Shown: one piece after another, positions 14,158 through 25,656 of the stretch | Layout of the letters: each line of letters begins with the position of its first letter | Position numbering within the stretch: the stretch's first letter is position 1 | Source: Vitellaria paradoxa | Lineage: Eukaryota; Streptophyta; Magnoliopsida; Ericales; Sapotaceae | Assembly (NCBI GenBank): GCA_019916065.1 | Contig: CM034240.1 | Location: forward strand, 38,305,389-38,369,388 | Direction of reading: 5' to 3' | DNA: 64,000 nt | Notes under the pieces: model-generated | Databases searched by the model: none | The model's input: only the letters and a program-made list of their open reading frames with translations | What the model was told of the DNA's origin: nothing | Made by a program: the position numbers and the translations under genes

Positions 14158-14325
14158 GGCTCCGTTTGGAGCAAACTAAAATAAAATAAAATCTTACAAA
14201 TCTCTACAAACACGAATTACGAGACAGTAAAATTTAAATTCTTCACTCACTATACGAATTACGAGATATTTACTTTTATAATTTTATTTTATTTTATACA
14301 CTTTTATACAACTCTAAACACACCC
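14158..14325. mobile_element. MITE, TCTCGTAATTCGT family
   Basis: The ends read GGGCTCCGTTTGGAGC and, reverse-complemented, GGGTGTGTTTAGAGTTG. The body contains CTACAAACACGAATTACGAGA. The same sequence occurs inverted at 42494-42661 and, more decayed, at 43379-43529, with further relatives near 27703-27872 and 40245-40372. Non-coding; it begins about 220 bp past the ALDH2 stop. Confidence 0.65.
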
Positions 14326-14382
14326 ATGATTTGGTTTATTAATCAAATGGACGAATTATGAAAATCAACAAAACAATAAGCA

Positions 14383-16397
14383 TATTAATTAGGGTAAATT
14401 ACATCTAGACCTCCTGTGCATTAGACTAATTACACCTGGATTCCCTGAACATTTGAACCTTACATCTAGACTCTTTATTGCCAAATGTTTATAACACTTA
14501 AGTCCATCAGTTAATTGATTCCGTTAACTACGTTGTAAATGATAAAAAGTTCCTATCCATTAGTAACTCTTATTCTCTTGCTCTCTCTGTGTGTACAGCT
14601 CTTGTGCTCTCTCTCTCTCTCTCTCTCTCTCTCAGAGTTTTTCTTATTAGTAAAATGATTTATTTTATTAAATATTCCATTAAATTATATTAATTTTATT
14701 AAATCTAATAATAATTTATTATTAAATTAAGTTGTAATGATACATTTTATTAAAACTAATTATTATTAAAAATAAATATTTATAACATTAAATTAATTAA
14801 TTTAAATATATTTTATTAAATTAATTAATCAAATAAATTTTAAATATATTTAGTGAATTCAATTAATTTTATAATTTTTACCTAAATATTTATTATTTTT
14901 AATTGCCTCTAAAATTTTATCATTTTTAATTACACCCTTAATTACTTAATTACATATTTTTTCTTGTTTTAATTTTATTTTTAATTATATGATTAAAACT
15001 GTGTTAAATGAAAAATTAAATCAAATTAAAAAAAACTTTGCATTTAAAAAATTTAAAATAATTAATTCTTTCAATTTTTACATAATTTCCTTCGTCCAAA
15101 CATTTCCTCTGATAATATATATATAAGTATATGTATATATATATTCACGCAGATAAAGAATTAGATTCGACTACATCGTCGCAGCTCAATCTCCTCTACT
15201 TTTCATCCTCCTCCTTCCCAGATATTTTATATAAATTAAATTACAAATAATTTAATTTAATTATAATATTTATTTAAAATAATTTAATAATAATTAATTA
15301 TTAAATTAAATTAAGTTTATTATTATATTAATAACTAATTATTTTACATAAGTTAAATTAATTATGATATTTATTTCAAATAATTTAATAATAATGAATT
15401 ATTAAATTGAATTAAATTGATTATTATATTAAAATTAATTAATTAATTTAATTTTATTATTTATTAAAAGTAATTTAATAATATACATTACATATTAATT
15501 TATGAAATTAATTTAATTCAATAATTTTAATTTTATTATTTATTAGAATAATTTATTTTAATAAAATATTTGAATAAAATAATTTATTTTAATATGATGT
15601 AAAAAATGAATAAAGTTTTAAAGTTGATAAAATGTTTGCAGTAAAAAAATAGACTAAAAATACTTTTTTTGTTTATATTTTTTTGTTTATGTTTTCATTT
15701 TTATGGAAACAAAAAAAAATATAAACAGATTTAATAAATATATTTCTTTTGTGAGTTTATAAAATTTTAAAAATATAAGCAGAAAAATAAAAAATAAAAA
15801 GTTACCAAATGGGATCTTAGTGTAAAATTAGAATTGTTAATTATTTGATATTATACATAGATATATAGTTATGATGGTTTTATTAAGGGAAAAATATATA
15901 ATTAATTTTATTTATACAAAATATATGATTTGATTAAAAATATAAAATTAATTGAATTCAATAAAATATATTTAAAATTTATTTGATTAATTAATTTAAT
16001 AAAATATATTTAAATTAATTAATTTAATGTTATAAGTATTTATTTTTAATAATAATTAGTGTTAATAGAATGTATTATTATTACTTAATTTAATAATAAA
16101 TTATTATTAGATTTAATAAAATTAATATAATTTAATAAAATATTTTAATAAAATGAACTATTTTCAATAATAAGAGATAGAGCTGTGCAACGAGAGAGAG
16201 AGAAAGGGAAGTGTAACTGAGTTAGGAGCATTCTCATCATTTTACAGTGCAGTTAACAGAGTCAATTAACTGATGAACTTAAGTACTACAAGCATTTGGC
16301 AATAAGGGGTCTAGGTGTAAGATTCAAATGTTCAGGAGGTCCAAATGTAATTAGCTTAATGTACAGAAAGTCTAGGTGTAATTTATCCTATTAATTA
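14383..16397. mobile_element. Mutator-like non-autonomous element with long TIRs
   Basis: The element runs from 14392 to 16388. Its ends are GGGTAAATTACA and, reverse-complemented, GGATAAATTACA. The arms remain recognisably inverted for nearly 500 bp each (about 14392-14880 against 15900-16388), passing through a CT-rich/GA-rich block and into ATTAATTAA-rich DNA. It is flanked by a perfect 9-bp direct repeat, TATTAATTA, at 14383-14391 and 16389-16397. Long terminal inverted repeats with a 9-bp duplication are the hallmark of Mutator-like elements. I see no transposase ORF in the interior, so it would depend on another copy. A short relative is at 36747-36976. Confidence 0.85.
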
Positions 16398-17367
16398 TTA
16401 TATGGCCTGCTGTGTCGTAAACAAAAGCTAAAGCTTTGATCGATCAGTGGTCCTACAAAGGTGCAAAAACATGACGAGAGAATTTGTTTTCTGAGTACAA
16501 AGTGATATTAACCTATCACATTCACACGTATTCACTCGTATTAACACCTTGTCACATGAGCTCTGCAATTATTTGTCGTGAGATTAGTACCTTGAAAAAC
16601 CCATTTGGTGGATGGCAGTGTATCATATTGAGATATCTTTCAATTAACTACAGTCATTTCTTAACTTTTGAATGTAGCATAATTTTCATATATATACCAA
16701 ACAATAGATTTTTATTAAATGAATGCAAAAATGAGATGGGTAAATGTAGTTTTAGGAAATAAAATCTGAAACTGAAAACTAATCCAAACTTAAAAGCCAT
16801 TTTGGGGTAATTTGATTGAAAACTATGCCAAAAAATTTTGAAAACTTGCAGATCCTGATATCAAACCTCGATGGCTAAAAACTAACCAAATCACTCATAA
16901 CTTGCTTTAGTTTGATTCAATAATATGTTTATTTTTATTTGACTCGATAAATTAATATTTGGTAAATATAGTATAGAATAATAAATTATTTTATCTTGAT
17001 TCGAAATTGGTTCAATTAGAGACGTACTCGAATTTGACTTGAATGACAAACGCAACAAAGGTGAACTAATTTTTCAAACTTACTAAATTTAACCATCCTA
17101 ATTAAAACACCCATTCCTCGATTCAATTGAATTCATTTATACCCTACAGATTATCAATTGGTCTTATGAAAAGCCTGCTAGCGCGCTTAAAACTCAATAA
17201 TGCTAGCTGCACATATTCTAATATTTAACAAATATGATAGAGGTCTATTTCATTTACACCTTTTGTGGCTTTGTACACTTAAATTTCATAGGTTTTATAA
17301 ATATCCACTTAAATTCTTAAAATTTATATTACATTCACTCAAATCTACTGTGTTAGATTTTTCATGG
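16398..17367. other. intergenic DNA with repeat end at 17200-17367
   Basis: No gene is supported. The right part (about 17230-17367) is a partial copy of the palindromic repeat described at 17368-22340, recognisable by its GGTTTTATAAATATCCACTT and TTAGATTTTTCATGG segments. The region 16870-17060 resembles the decayed repeat also found near 29500-29640. Confidence 0.45.
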
Positions 17368-17677
17368 ATTTATTTCATATATATTCCTGTGGTTTTGGCT
17401 TTATACACCTTGTTACACCACTAACTTAAATATCTGGGACGGACAACATAAGAACATGAGAATTAATTAAAATAAATAAAAACCTGTCCCAAATTCAAGT
17501 CATAATTTAATAATAACAATCAGAGTATCTAATATTAACTCTTATTCCCATATAAAATAATAGAAACAATATTATAATAATAAAATCTAATGTCACACCC
17601 CGGTGACATAATCCAAGACTTATACAACCATCTTGACATCTTCATAATATAATCTTAAATGTAAATAAGTCTAGGAC

Positions 17678-19131
17678 TGTAACACCCTTAATTTTGATAG
17701 AAAGATCGGAGTATCATAACTAAAATTATTACACAAGTTCTTCCTTACTTTAATTGTTTAAAAATATTACATATGTGCCAAACTTTATGCTAACAATTAA
17801 TCATCGATTTCGGTTGATTGCTAACATCTGCTAGTCTCACTTTTTACAATCAAACGGCTTTTCTGTATCAAAACCCATGAAACAGGGTGAGCTACTAAGC
17901 CCAGTAGGAAAAATATTCAAATAATATCAACAAGCATTTTTATATAAAGATAGAAAGTAGATGTTTAAAGTAGCAGTTATTATCATATAAAACAAACGAT
18001 AACAATGCAAATCAAATAAATAAGTAGTAAGATTCCCATGTGAAGCCATTTCCTTTCCACCCTTATAACGCCTTACTTCCTTTACAACGTCTCAATATGC
18101 CCACACAAGGCCATTCCCTTTCCATTCTTATAATACCTTGCCACCCTTATAACACATCAACATGCTTGCGCAAGCCATCCCCTTTCTACCCTTATAACGC
18201 CTCAACATGCCCATGCAAGCCATTTTCTTTCAACCCTTATAACATCTTACCACCCTTATAACGCCTTAACATGCCCACGTAAAGTCATTCCCTTTTCGCC
18301 TTTATAACGTCTTACTGCTCTTATAACGCCTCTACATATTTTAATGAAAGTGCGCAAAATGATAATATCACATTCTCCCGTAGTATCATAATAATCATAC
18401 AATGAAATTATATATTTTTATTATGCCTTTATATAAAATACTAAATTTCAATTATAAAAACAAATCCCCTACCTCAAATCCAAAAAAAAGAAGAAGAAAT
18501 TGTGAAAGAATCCCAAAGATTTGAAACTTTGCTCCTTCGTATTTTTCATTTTAGGCTGAATTACCATGATCCGACACTGCCACGATAATCACAATGTTGA
18601 GAATACCAAAGTCTCGCTGTTCTAAACGTAAGTCCTCACTTTCTCCTTCCTCTCTCTCTCCCTTCTTTTTTTTTTTTCATCTCTCTTTTCTTTCTCTTTT
18701 TTCTCTTTCTCCATTTTTGGCTTCTCATAGACCTATGACATGTATCGTGTATATATATAACTCGTATGCTTGGTGACCAAGTCACGTTAAGAAGAAAAAA
18801 CCAAAATGACTTTCCTAAGTTCTACGTGACTTCAAGCCATTTTGCCACTTTTTTTTTTCTTCCTTCTTCTTAAGCTTCCAAGTGTTCTCCCATTATCATT
18901 ATCCTCCTCCACCTATACACCATGTGCCTCAATCCATCCCATACATATGTCATCTTTATAATTTTTTTACTATTTTATTTAAATTAAAATTTAACTAATT
19001 ATAAAAGTATTATATTGTTTCAATTAAAGCTAAAAAAATTTAAAATAATGTCAAACTAATGTAATTAATCTTTTTATAATATAAATTAAAGTAATATGTA
19101 TATTAAAAATTAAAATTTTGGGGTTATTACA
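17678..19131 (+). mobile_element. second LTR-like element inserted in copy A
   Basis: It starts TGTAACACCCTTA and ends TTGGGGTTATTACA, giving TG...CA termini with short inverted ends. It lies where copy B reads through with no comparable sequence, which marks it as a younger insertion into copy A. It contains the tandem repeat at 18045-18340. No protein-coding region is seen. Flanks AGGAC and GAAAT are not a clear target duplication. Confidence 0.5.
18045..18340 (+). repeat. tandem repeat, about 65-bp period
   Basis: Diverged units built from GCCATTCCCTTTCCACCC, CTTATAACGCC and TCAACATGCCC. Unit starts (the GCCATT-like motif) are at 18045, 18110, 18174, 18219 and 18284, so the spacings are 65, 64, 45 and 65. 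The short unit looks like an internal deletion. The 73-residue ORF through it is a by-product of the repeat. Confidence 0.75.
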
Positions 19132-20323
19132 GAAATCCACATTCCGAATCGCACAAATAAATGTACATTCATCCAATGATGAAATAAAATAATATGCTAA
19201 GTCAATTCATTAGTCTCAGCTAAGCTCCGTGTGGCTACTCCTTGGTCTCATGGGATCACCTGAAATAAGGATGAGGTGAGCACTATTGCCCAGTAGGTAG
19301 GATCGTGTAAGTGTGCACGAGTAAACAATAATTAAGCATATTGCATAACTCATAACAACATCCATAAAAATATAATAAACTATGCACATATGATGCAATA
19401 CAATGGCCAATGCATTCTCTGCTCTCCATCTACCCTTAACCTTATCCTGAGATGGGTGATATTTAGCAAAGTACGTGAGGTTGTCAACCACACCGTTTAT
19501 GCTTACGACGAACGTATATCTCAATATATATCACAAGTGAGAAATCAAGTTACCCTCCATTAGTGTAAAACTCAAGGGAACCGAGTTACACCACTAGTCA
19601 TGCATCTGCTTAGCTCAAGTAAGGTCCGGCTGCAGTCCAGAAAAAATTTCATAATGATATAATCTCTCAAGATTAACGTTCTAACTCCAACGACTAATAT
19701 CTAGTCACATATATTGATCGAGAATCATCTAGTATTTTTAAAATTTTATTTTATTATTTTTCTCAAAATCAAGGATATTGTCCATATATATGAATCGTGC
19801 CTTGACACGTAAATAATATACACATGGCGGTCTCAGCCAATTAATAATCACAATATCAAATCAGATGATGCCACCCCAGTCCCATGTACATAATATACTC
19901 AATCATGTAAATAAATATCCCTTTAATATAAAAATGCATTCCCATAAGACTTGATGATGATTTAGGTTTCATTTTACCTTTAAAAATGAATAATAATTAG
20001 GTTTGGGCACAAAACAAGTGTTTAAAAAATCAAACTTTTTCATTTTTGGACATTTTGCCTGACGTTGTCTAAACGTCAACACAAATGCCAGCATTTAGCC
20101 GTACTACCCAATGCCGTTTGGACGTCAGCACTCAATTTTTGGGTTCATTTTCAACGAAACCCAACCCTAAAACATCCCCAAATCACTTATTTAAGTCCCA
20201 AACTCAACAATAAATCATGTATAAACACTTAAAACCTAAACCACATGTTTTTACAACATTTGATTCAAGAATAACTCAAATATGTACAAAATTTCTGCAT
20301 ATATATCCATATATATATACACA

Positions 20324-20326
<3 letters not shown>

Positions 20327-20360
<34 letters not shown>
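20327..20360. repeat. (TA)n microsatellite in copy A
   Basis: An uninterrupted TA run inside the LTR-like element, absent from the matching place in copy B, where only short TA stretches occur. Confidence 0.85.
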
Positions 20361-20363
<3 letters not shown>

Positions 20364-22340
20364 ATGTCCTACAATGCTTAACCAAATCAAGCATATAATA
20401 TATCAAAATGATCCTAAGAATGTCTAGAGCACAAATGTAAGTTCCACCTAGCTACCTCAGGTTTGAAGAGAAAAGAAGAAATGAGAAGATTTGAGTTTTG
20501 ACTCCCAAACTTTCAGCATTAATTTCTCCTACTTCGAGCGAAACCACAGAAAACGAACATGACCATGATATTCATATATGGCGTCAAACACTATCCTGAT
20601 CCATCAATCTTCCTTCTCAGAACTCACTTCCTTTCTCTCTATTCTCTCTCTTTCCTTTCTCTCTATTCTCTCTCTTTCCTTTCTCTTCTCTCTCTCTCTT
20701 TCTCTCACGTTCTGAAAAAACCGCAGGGGAAAAAAGAAGAAAAGAAAGAAAGAGAAAGACAAACGAATGGTCGGGCCATTAGCCTAGTTATCCAATCCGA
20801 TATCAATTTAGGCCAAACTTGGCCTAGGAAAAATGAAATAAACTGGCCCAATCTTAGTGTACATATTTTGTTGACCCAAAATTAATAATACATAAGTGGC
20901 AAAAAATAAATCTCGGGTATTATATGCCTAAACCTCACAGGTTTTATAAATATATGCCTGTACCACCTGAAATTTGTTTTATATTCACTTAGACCCCTTA
21001 TATTAGATTTTTCATCCAAAAATTAACTTTTGACCAATTTAACGTGTAAAATTACCTTTATACCCTTAGTATTAATAAAAGTAATATTTATATTATGATA
21101 TGGTTTATATTTTTTATATAAAAATTACAATATTATTGATTTATTAAAATTTTTTGGTGAACTTTTTCTATATTAGTACTTTAAATTATTATACTTTATA
21201 TTAATATTTTAAATCTATATTATATATAAATTAAATAAGTAATTGGGCACAATAAATTATCATTAGTTTTTTCTATTAATAATCTAATAAACTAGCATGG
21301 AAATAGAAATTACACTATAATAAATTTATTAGAATTTTTTTGAACCTTTTCTGTATTAGTATTTTAAATTATTATGCTTCTCATTAGTATGTTAAATTTG
21401 TATTACATATAAATTGGTAATTATGCATGTATATAAATTATCATTATTTTTCTATTAATAATCTAATAAATTAAACATAGAAAATAGAAAATTTTATTTT
21501 TTCATTTTCTTTCACTTTCTTTCCATTAGTATCAAACAATAACGGATGAACCTTACTCTCAATTTTATTTTTTATGCTTTTTTTATATTAGAAGCAAGGG
21601 TATAAAGATAATCTATAGTATTGAATTGGTCAATAATTATTTTTTGAAGGAAAAATCTAATAGAAAAGATTCCAATGAATGTAATACAAATCTCAAGAGA
21701 TTTAATTGTACATTTATAAAATGTGTACAAAGTCGAAACCACAAGAGCTTAGGTGAAATAAATCCCATTTTCAATTCAAAAAGTAGATTTTTACTAATTT
21801 ATTAATATAAAATTACCTTTATACCCTTATTATTAATATAAAAAAATACATGAAAAAGAAAATTGAGAATAAAGTTCTTCCGTTATTGTTTGATACTAAT
21901 AAGAAGAAAGTGGAATAAAAGGAGAAATTAAAATTTTCACTCTTCCATGTTTAGCTTATTAGATTAATAATAGAAAAAAATAATGGTAATTTATAGACAT
22001 GTATAATTACTAATTTATATATAATATAAATTTGAAATATCAATGAAAAGCATAATAATTTAAAGTACTATATACAAAAAGTACGGAAAAATTTAGTAAA
22101 TGAATTATAATATATTTTTTATTAAAAAAAGTATATACATAACATAATATAATTTTTTTATTAATACTAGTAATTTCATAGCATTCATGAACTGGTCAAA
22201 ATTTAATTTTTGAATGAAAAAAATTTAACGAAAGAGTATAAGTGAATGACGTATGACAAATCTTGAAGGATTTAAGTATATATTTATAAAATTTAAGGGT
22301 CCAAATATGCAAAATTAAAACAACAAAGGGTATAGGCCAA

Positions 22341-24155
22341 ATGACTCTCTCTCATGCCCAACACACTTTTCTCTCACAATTGCTTTTGTCTCGCAATCTC
22401 ATGCAAATGACTCTCTCTCTCCCTCTCTCTCTCTCACTTTAGCCATCGCCTCATGTTCAAATCTTAAGGAATACTCGAGCTCGGCAACTATATCTAAATA
22501 TACATATATATTGCAAACAAAACTTGTATTGCAAGACTGCATAGACAAAAATTAAGAAACCCATAAATATAAGAATTCAGAAAGGAAAATATTCAATGAC
22601 AAAATGAGACGATAGCTTCCGAGGAAAGCGTGTTTCCAAATTCATAGAAATAACAACTCTCATTAATTAACTAATTTATAATTCCAAAGTAAAATATTTA
22701 AATTTTAAAAATATAAAATTTTAAAAATTTTGAATTATCATTTAAAGGTTAGAGAAGTTGCCATACAAACCTTGCGATTCTCAAAGCCTCGACATGAAAT
22801 TTTAAGATTGAGAGGCGGTTGGAGGTACAATTTCTAATAACTTTTAGTATTTTTTTGTCAAAAGTTATTAGTTGTAATTTTTAATATGTTTGATGAAGTA
22901 AATAGTAATTTTTAATAATTTTTTACCACTTTTGAATATCTAGTAAAATTTTTAGTAAATTTTGGCCACTTTTAATAACTTTTAGCAATTTTTAACAATT
23001 TTTGGTAACTATTGAGTTAAAAAATTATTATTATAGAATAGAAAAGTGACAAAATTTAGTTACTTATTAAATACTTAAAAATCAAAAGTTGATAGTCTTT
23101 TGTCAAAAATTTTGCTACCCAACACCCCTTGAGCTTTTGAAATAACCATTAGAAACAAACTTAATATCTTACCAATTTAACAATCACTCAATTTTTTTTT
23201 TCATGAAATGATAAAAAATAAGACACTATTAGAGTAATAAATCTAATATTTTATTGATTAGAATAATAAGTTTGATATTTTTATTGAAACACAACAAACA
23301 TATTAAAGTGTAGATAATCTACTAATATAAAAGTTATTTAATTAATTTGTTGTTATTTTCCATACATTTAATTAAATTTTAATTTATACTCCAAAATATT
23401 TCTATATACTTCAATAATTTTTGTGCCACTTTCAAATTATTTTTGTTTTAATGCGGGCCAAAAAACATTTGTTGAAATGAAATTTTGACTCTTTTTCTTG
23501 GGGTTATGATTTATCGAATTGGGTACAAATTATGCGGGTTAATTTTTGATAAATTTTATTTTAATTAAAATAAAATTACAAAAAAATTAGCAAAAGTGCC
23601 TCAAATATAAAAAATAAGTAATTAAAGATATTTTAGTAGATAGTAACTAATTAAGGAGTATATAAAGAAAAGAAAAAAAAAACCTACAAAAATAGTGGAT
23701 AGTTAAAAGATGTTTAAGGAATTAGATAAAAATATAAATGAATGAAATTATTTAATTATGTGGTAGTTATAATTTTTTTCTTAAATTATTGAAGTTGTAA
23801 GTAGTTATGACAAATGTAAAGGTTTTATAAAGATACGGAAAAAAAAATAGTTTCATGAAAATAAAATTTTATCAATTTTAATGTCTCGCCATTATTTTTT
23901 ATGTTTACTTTATATAATAATATATATGGATATAGATGCAATAGTAATTCCAGTTAAGTTTAACCTTGAAAGGAGTATGATAACAGTTATTAGTGTTTAT
24001 TTTTAATTTTATTGGGTTTGGTTTCTGTATCTTCCTAATGTTATGATTACTATTATTTATTTTTGTATGAGTAATGTTATGATTAATTATGAACTATTCA
24101 CATTAATAGTTATTGAAAATATTATTTTTTTTTCACATCTATACCACACATAAAA
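22341..24155. other. AT-rich intergenic DNA, no gene seen
   Basis: A CT-rich block near 22366-22436 with a duplicated AAATGACTCTCTCTC motif is followed by AT-rich sequence. Decayed GTTTGG/TTTAATAACTTTTAG-type repeats are seen near 22830-23130. No coding similarity noticed. Confidence 0.5.
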
Positions 24156-25010
24156 TGTCACACTCTAAAATTAAAATTAATGTTTAGGACGGATCGATGG
24201 GATGAGTAAATAAAAACTAACTTCAATTGAAAAAATCCTAATTTAAGGTTTAATAATATTAATAAACAGTGACTATACATCACTATTAGAGTCAATATCA
24301 ACCTGTTTAGCTAACTTCAGAGGATTCCAGTCACCAGGGACAATATATTTATTCTCGGCGGTGATTACAATCTGTTTCCCAAGGTCAGACTACTCCAAAA
24401 AATTAGCAGTCTAGCCCAATTGATCAATACAATAAACGAAAAATCCCCCAATGTTGCTTCATTGAAGCCCCTCGTGGAAGAAGAATTGGCTGATGCATAC
24501 AATGTGCATCACAATATTGTACAAAACTCTACTTGCATCTCTCATTTCTATTATTAAAATATAGCTATATAGTTCAAAGTGTTGTCATCCAGGCAATTAT
24601 CAAATTAATAACACCTATTCACTATAACATTTCATGTATCATACCAAAATATAATATTCAACATTGAGCACATATATCATATCTCAAATAACATAATAAT
24701 ATACTTATAAGTTCAGACCTATACCCTAAGTCACATAAATAATCATACAATAAAATAAAGATAGAGAAAGAACAAATCTTTCGATTAAAATAACAGTTAA
24801 CTATTTCCAACTCTCGAGGAGTCACCTAATATTAAGCTCCAAGTGAACCAGGGACGCGACCTAAAATCATACAATCACGTCACATACACACACGTCTCAT
24901 ACAGTAGAGCCATGTAACAAATGAGATCAAGGTAAACAAGATATACCGACAGAACAAAAGTAAAGTCTCAAGAGTATAGTTCTTCAAATCACAATATACT
25001 GGGCTCACTC
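24156..25010 (+). mobile_element. diverged LTR-like copy C, partial
   Basis: It begins TGTCACACTCTAAAATT and continues with GACGGATCG...ATAAAAAC, similar in order to the start of copies A and B. After an unrelated insert (about 24315-24555), GTTCAGACCTATACCCTAAG and ACAATAAAATAAAG-like sequence follows, again resembling the A/B order. Its right end is unclear and meets the broken IQM gene. It may be the lesion that removed the rest of that gene, but this is inferred from position alone. Confidence 0.35.
24318..24555 (+). pseudogene. possible LINE endonuclease fragment
   Basis: The + strand is open for about 78 codons from about 24318 to a stop at 24553-24555. It contains ILGGDYNLFPK, like the GGDFN motif of LINE AP-type endonucleases, and about 45 residues later ELADAYNVHHN, reminiscent of the L-x-D-x-Y/W...HP segment of the same domain. 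There is no start codon, reverse transcriptase or poly-A tail, so at best it is a short relic. The call rests on two short motifs at plausible spacing and could be chance. Confidence 0.3.
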
Positions 25011-25062
25011 GATCCGTGCAATCCAATCGAATGGATAAAAGAATGGTATATGCACCATATAC

Positions 25063-25656
25063 CTCACTCGGAGGCCCGCCGTGAAGCAAGTCTCCTGTTG
25101 CTCACCATCGAGGAATGACACAGAGCTCCCTTCAAGAGCATCAACGTCAAATCCCTTCCGCCTGCAAAATTTGAAATAAGCAGTTAAGCAACTTAACAAA
25201 ATGTATATATATATATATATCAATTCATGCCAAAACCAAATAAGAGAATGTAAGGCGACAAACCAGAAATTTTCAACCAAAAGTGCCCAATTTGCAAGGC
25301 CCTTTCGTCTTCGGTAACTCTTGTAGATTTTCTGGAGCTTAGCCGCAACAACATCAACCTCACTGGCTAACAGCTCTTGGTGAAAACAATATTGCAGCCT
25401 TTGCAGGTTCAGCAAGTGAAATTGAGCGCGCTGATTTTTGAATAAACTCATCAACTTTTTTTCCTTTGGGCAGTTCAAATCCAAATTCCCTGTCTCTTGA
25501 ACCAAATCCTTGGATGGAAGAGTAGTTTCAAGCATTAATTTCAGGGGGCTTAGATGTCAAGGTTATAGAATTCTCAGTACTTCTCTTATCAAATCCACTG
25601 GACTCGGTATTGGTTTCTGAATCTGTCTGCTTAAAGCTGTCATCTTTCGAGGCCAT
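25063..25656 (-). pseudogene. broken IQM-type IQ-motif gene
   Basis: The minus strand starts ATG at 25656 (MASKDDSFKQTDSE...), then shifts frame at a run of five C (five G on the + strand, 25544-25548). The following frame carries PSKDLVQETGNLDLN, then the IQ motif AAKLQKIYKSYRRR, then LLVENFW. A GT-AG intron (25162-25263) joins TG|G in phase to exon 2 (25161-25063), which encodes SSVSFLDGEQQET and ends in a plausible donor. This matches the N-terminal third of plant IQM calmodulin-binding proteins (KLQKVYKSYRTRR, SSVSFFD, ET). The long conserved C-terminal part is absent from the following 3 kb, which is repeat DNA. The frameshift and truncation make it a pseudogene, unless the homopolymer is a sequencing error and the exons lie beyond a large intron. 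Confidence 0.75.

Larger units (their letters stand above)
17411..20924 (+). mobile_element. LTR-like element copy A (nested host)
   Basis: It begins TGTTACACC and ends GGGTATTATA, near the TG...CA ends of LTRs. It aligns colinearly with copy B (30606-32800): shared landmarks include GTAGGATCGTGTAAGTGTGC against GTAGGACCGTGCAAGTGTGC, an ATAACTCATAACAA-like stretch, and a CT-rich block (20625-20710). It sits inside the palindromic repeat, and flanks CACCT and TGCCT are consistent with a decayed 5-bp target duplication. There is no gag or pol sequence, so it is best read as a solo LTR or non-autonomous element. Copy A is interrupted at 17678-19131 by another insertion. Confidence 0.6.
17368..22340. 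mobile_element. palindromic repeat split by an LTR-like insertion
   Basis: Apart from the insertion at 17411-20924, the left arm (17368-17410 plus 20925 to about 21580) is inverted relative to the right arm (about 21840-22340). Matching features include GGTTTTATAAATATAT, TTAGATTTTTCAT, TTTATACCCTTA and TATTAATAATCTAATAAA and their complements. A further inward-facing end lies at about 21590-21763, so the structure is probably two overlapping or nested copies of one family. I see no coding sequence. It resembles a Mutator-like or foldback element, but I did not find an outer target duplication. Confidence 0.6.

Noticed and set aside
18040..18261. 73-residue Pro/Tyr/Asn-rich ORF
   Set aside because: It is the 65-bp tandem repeat inside a transposon-like insertion.
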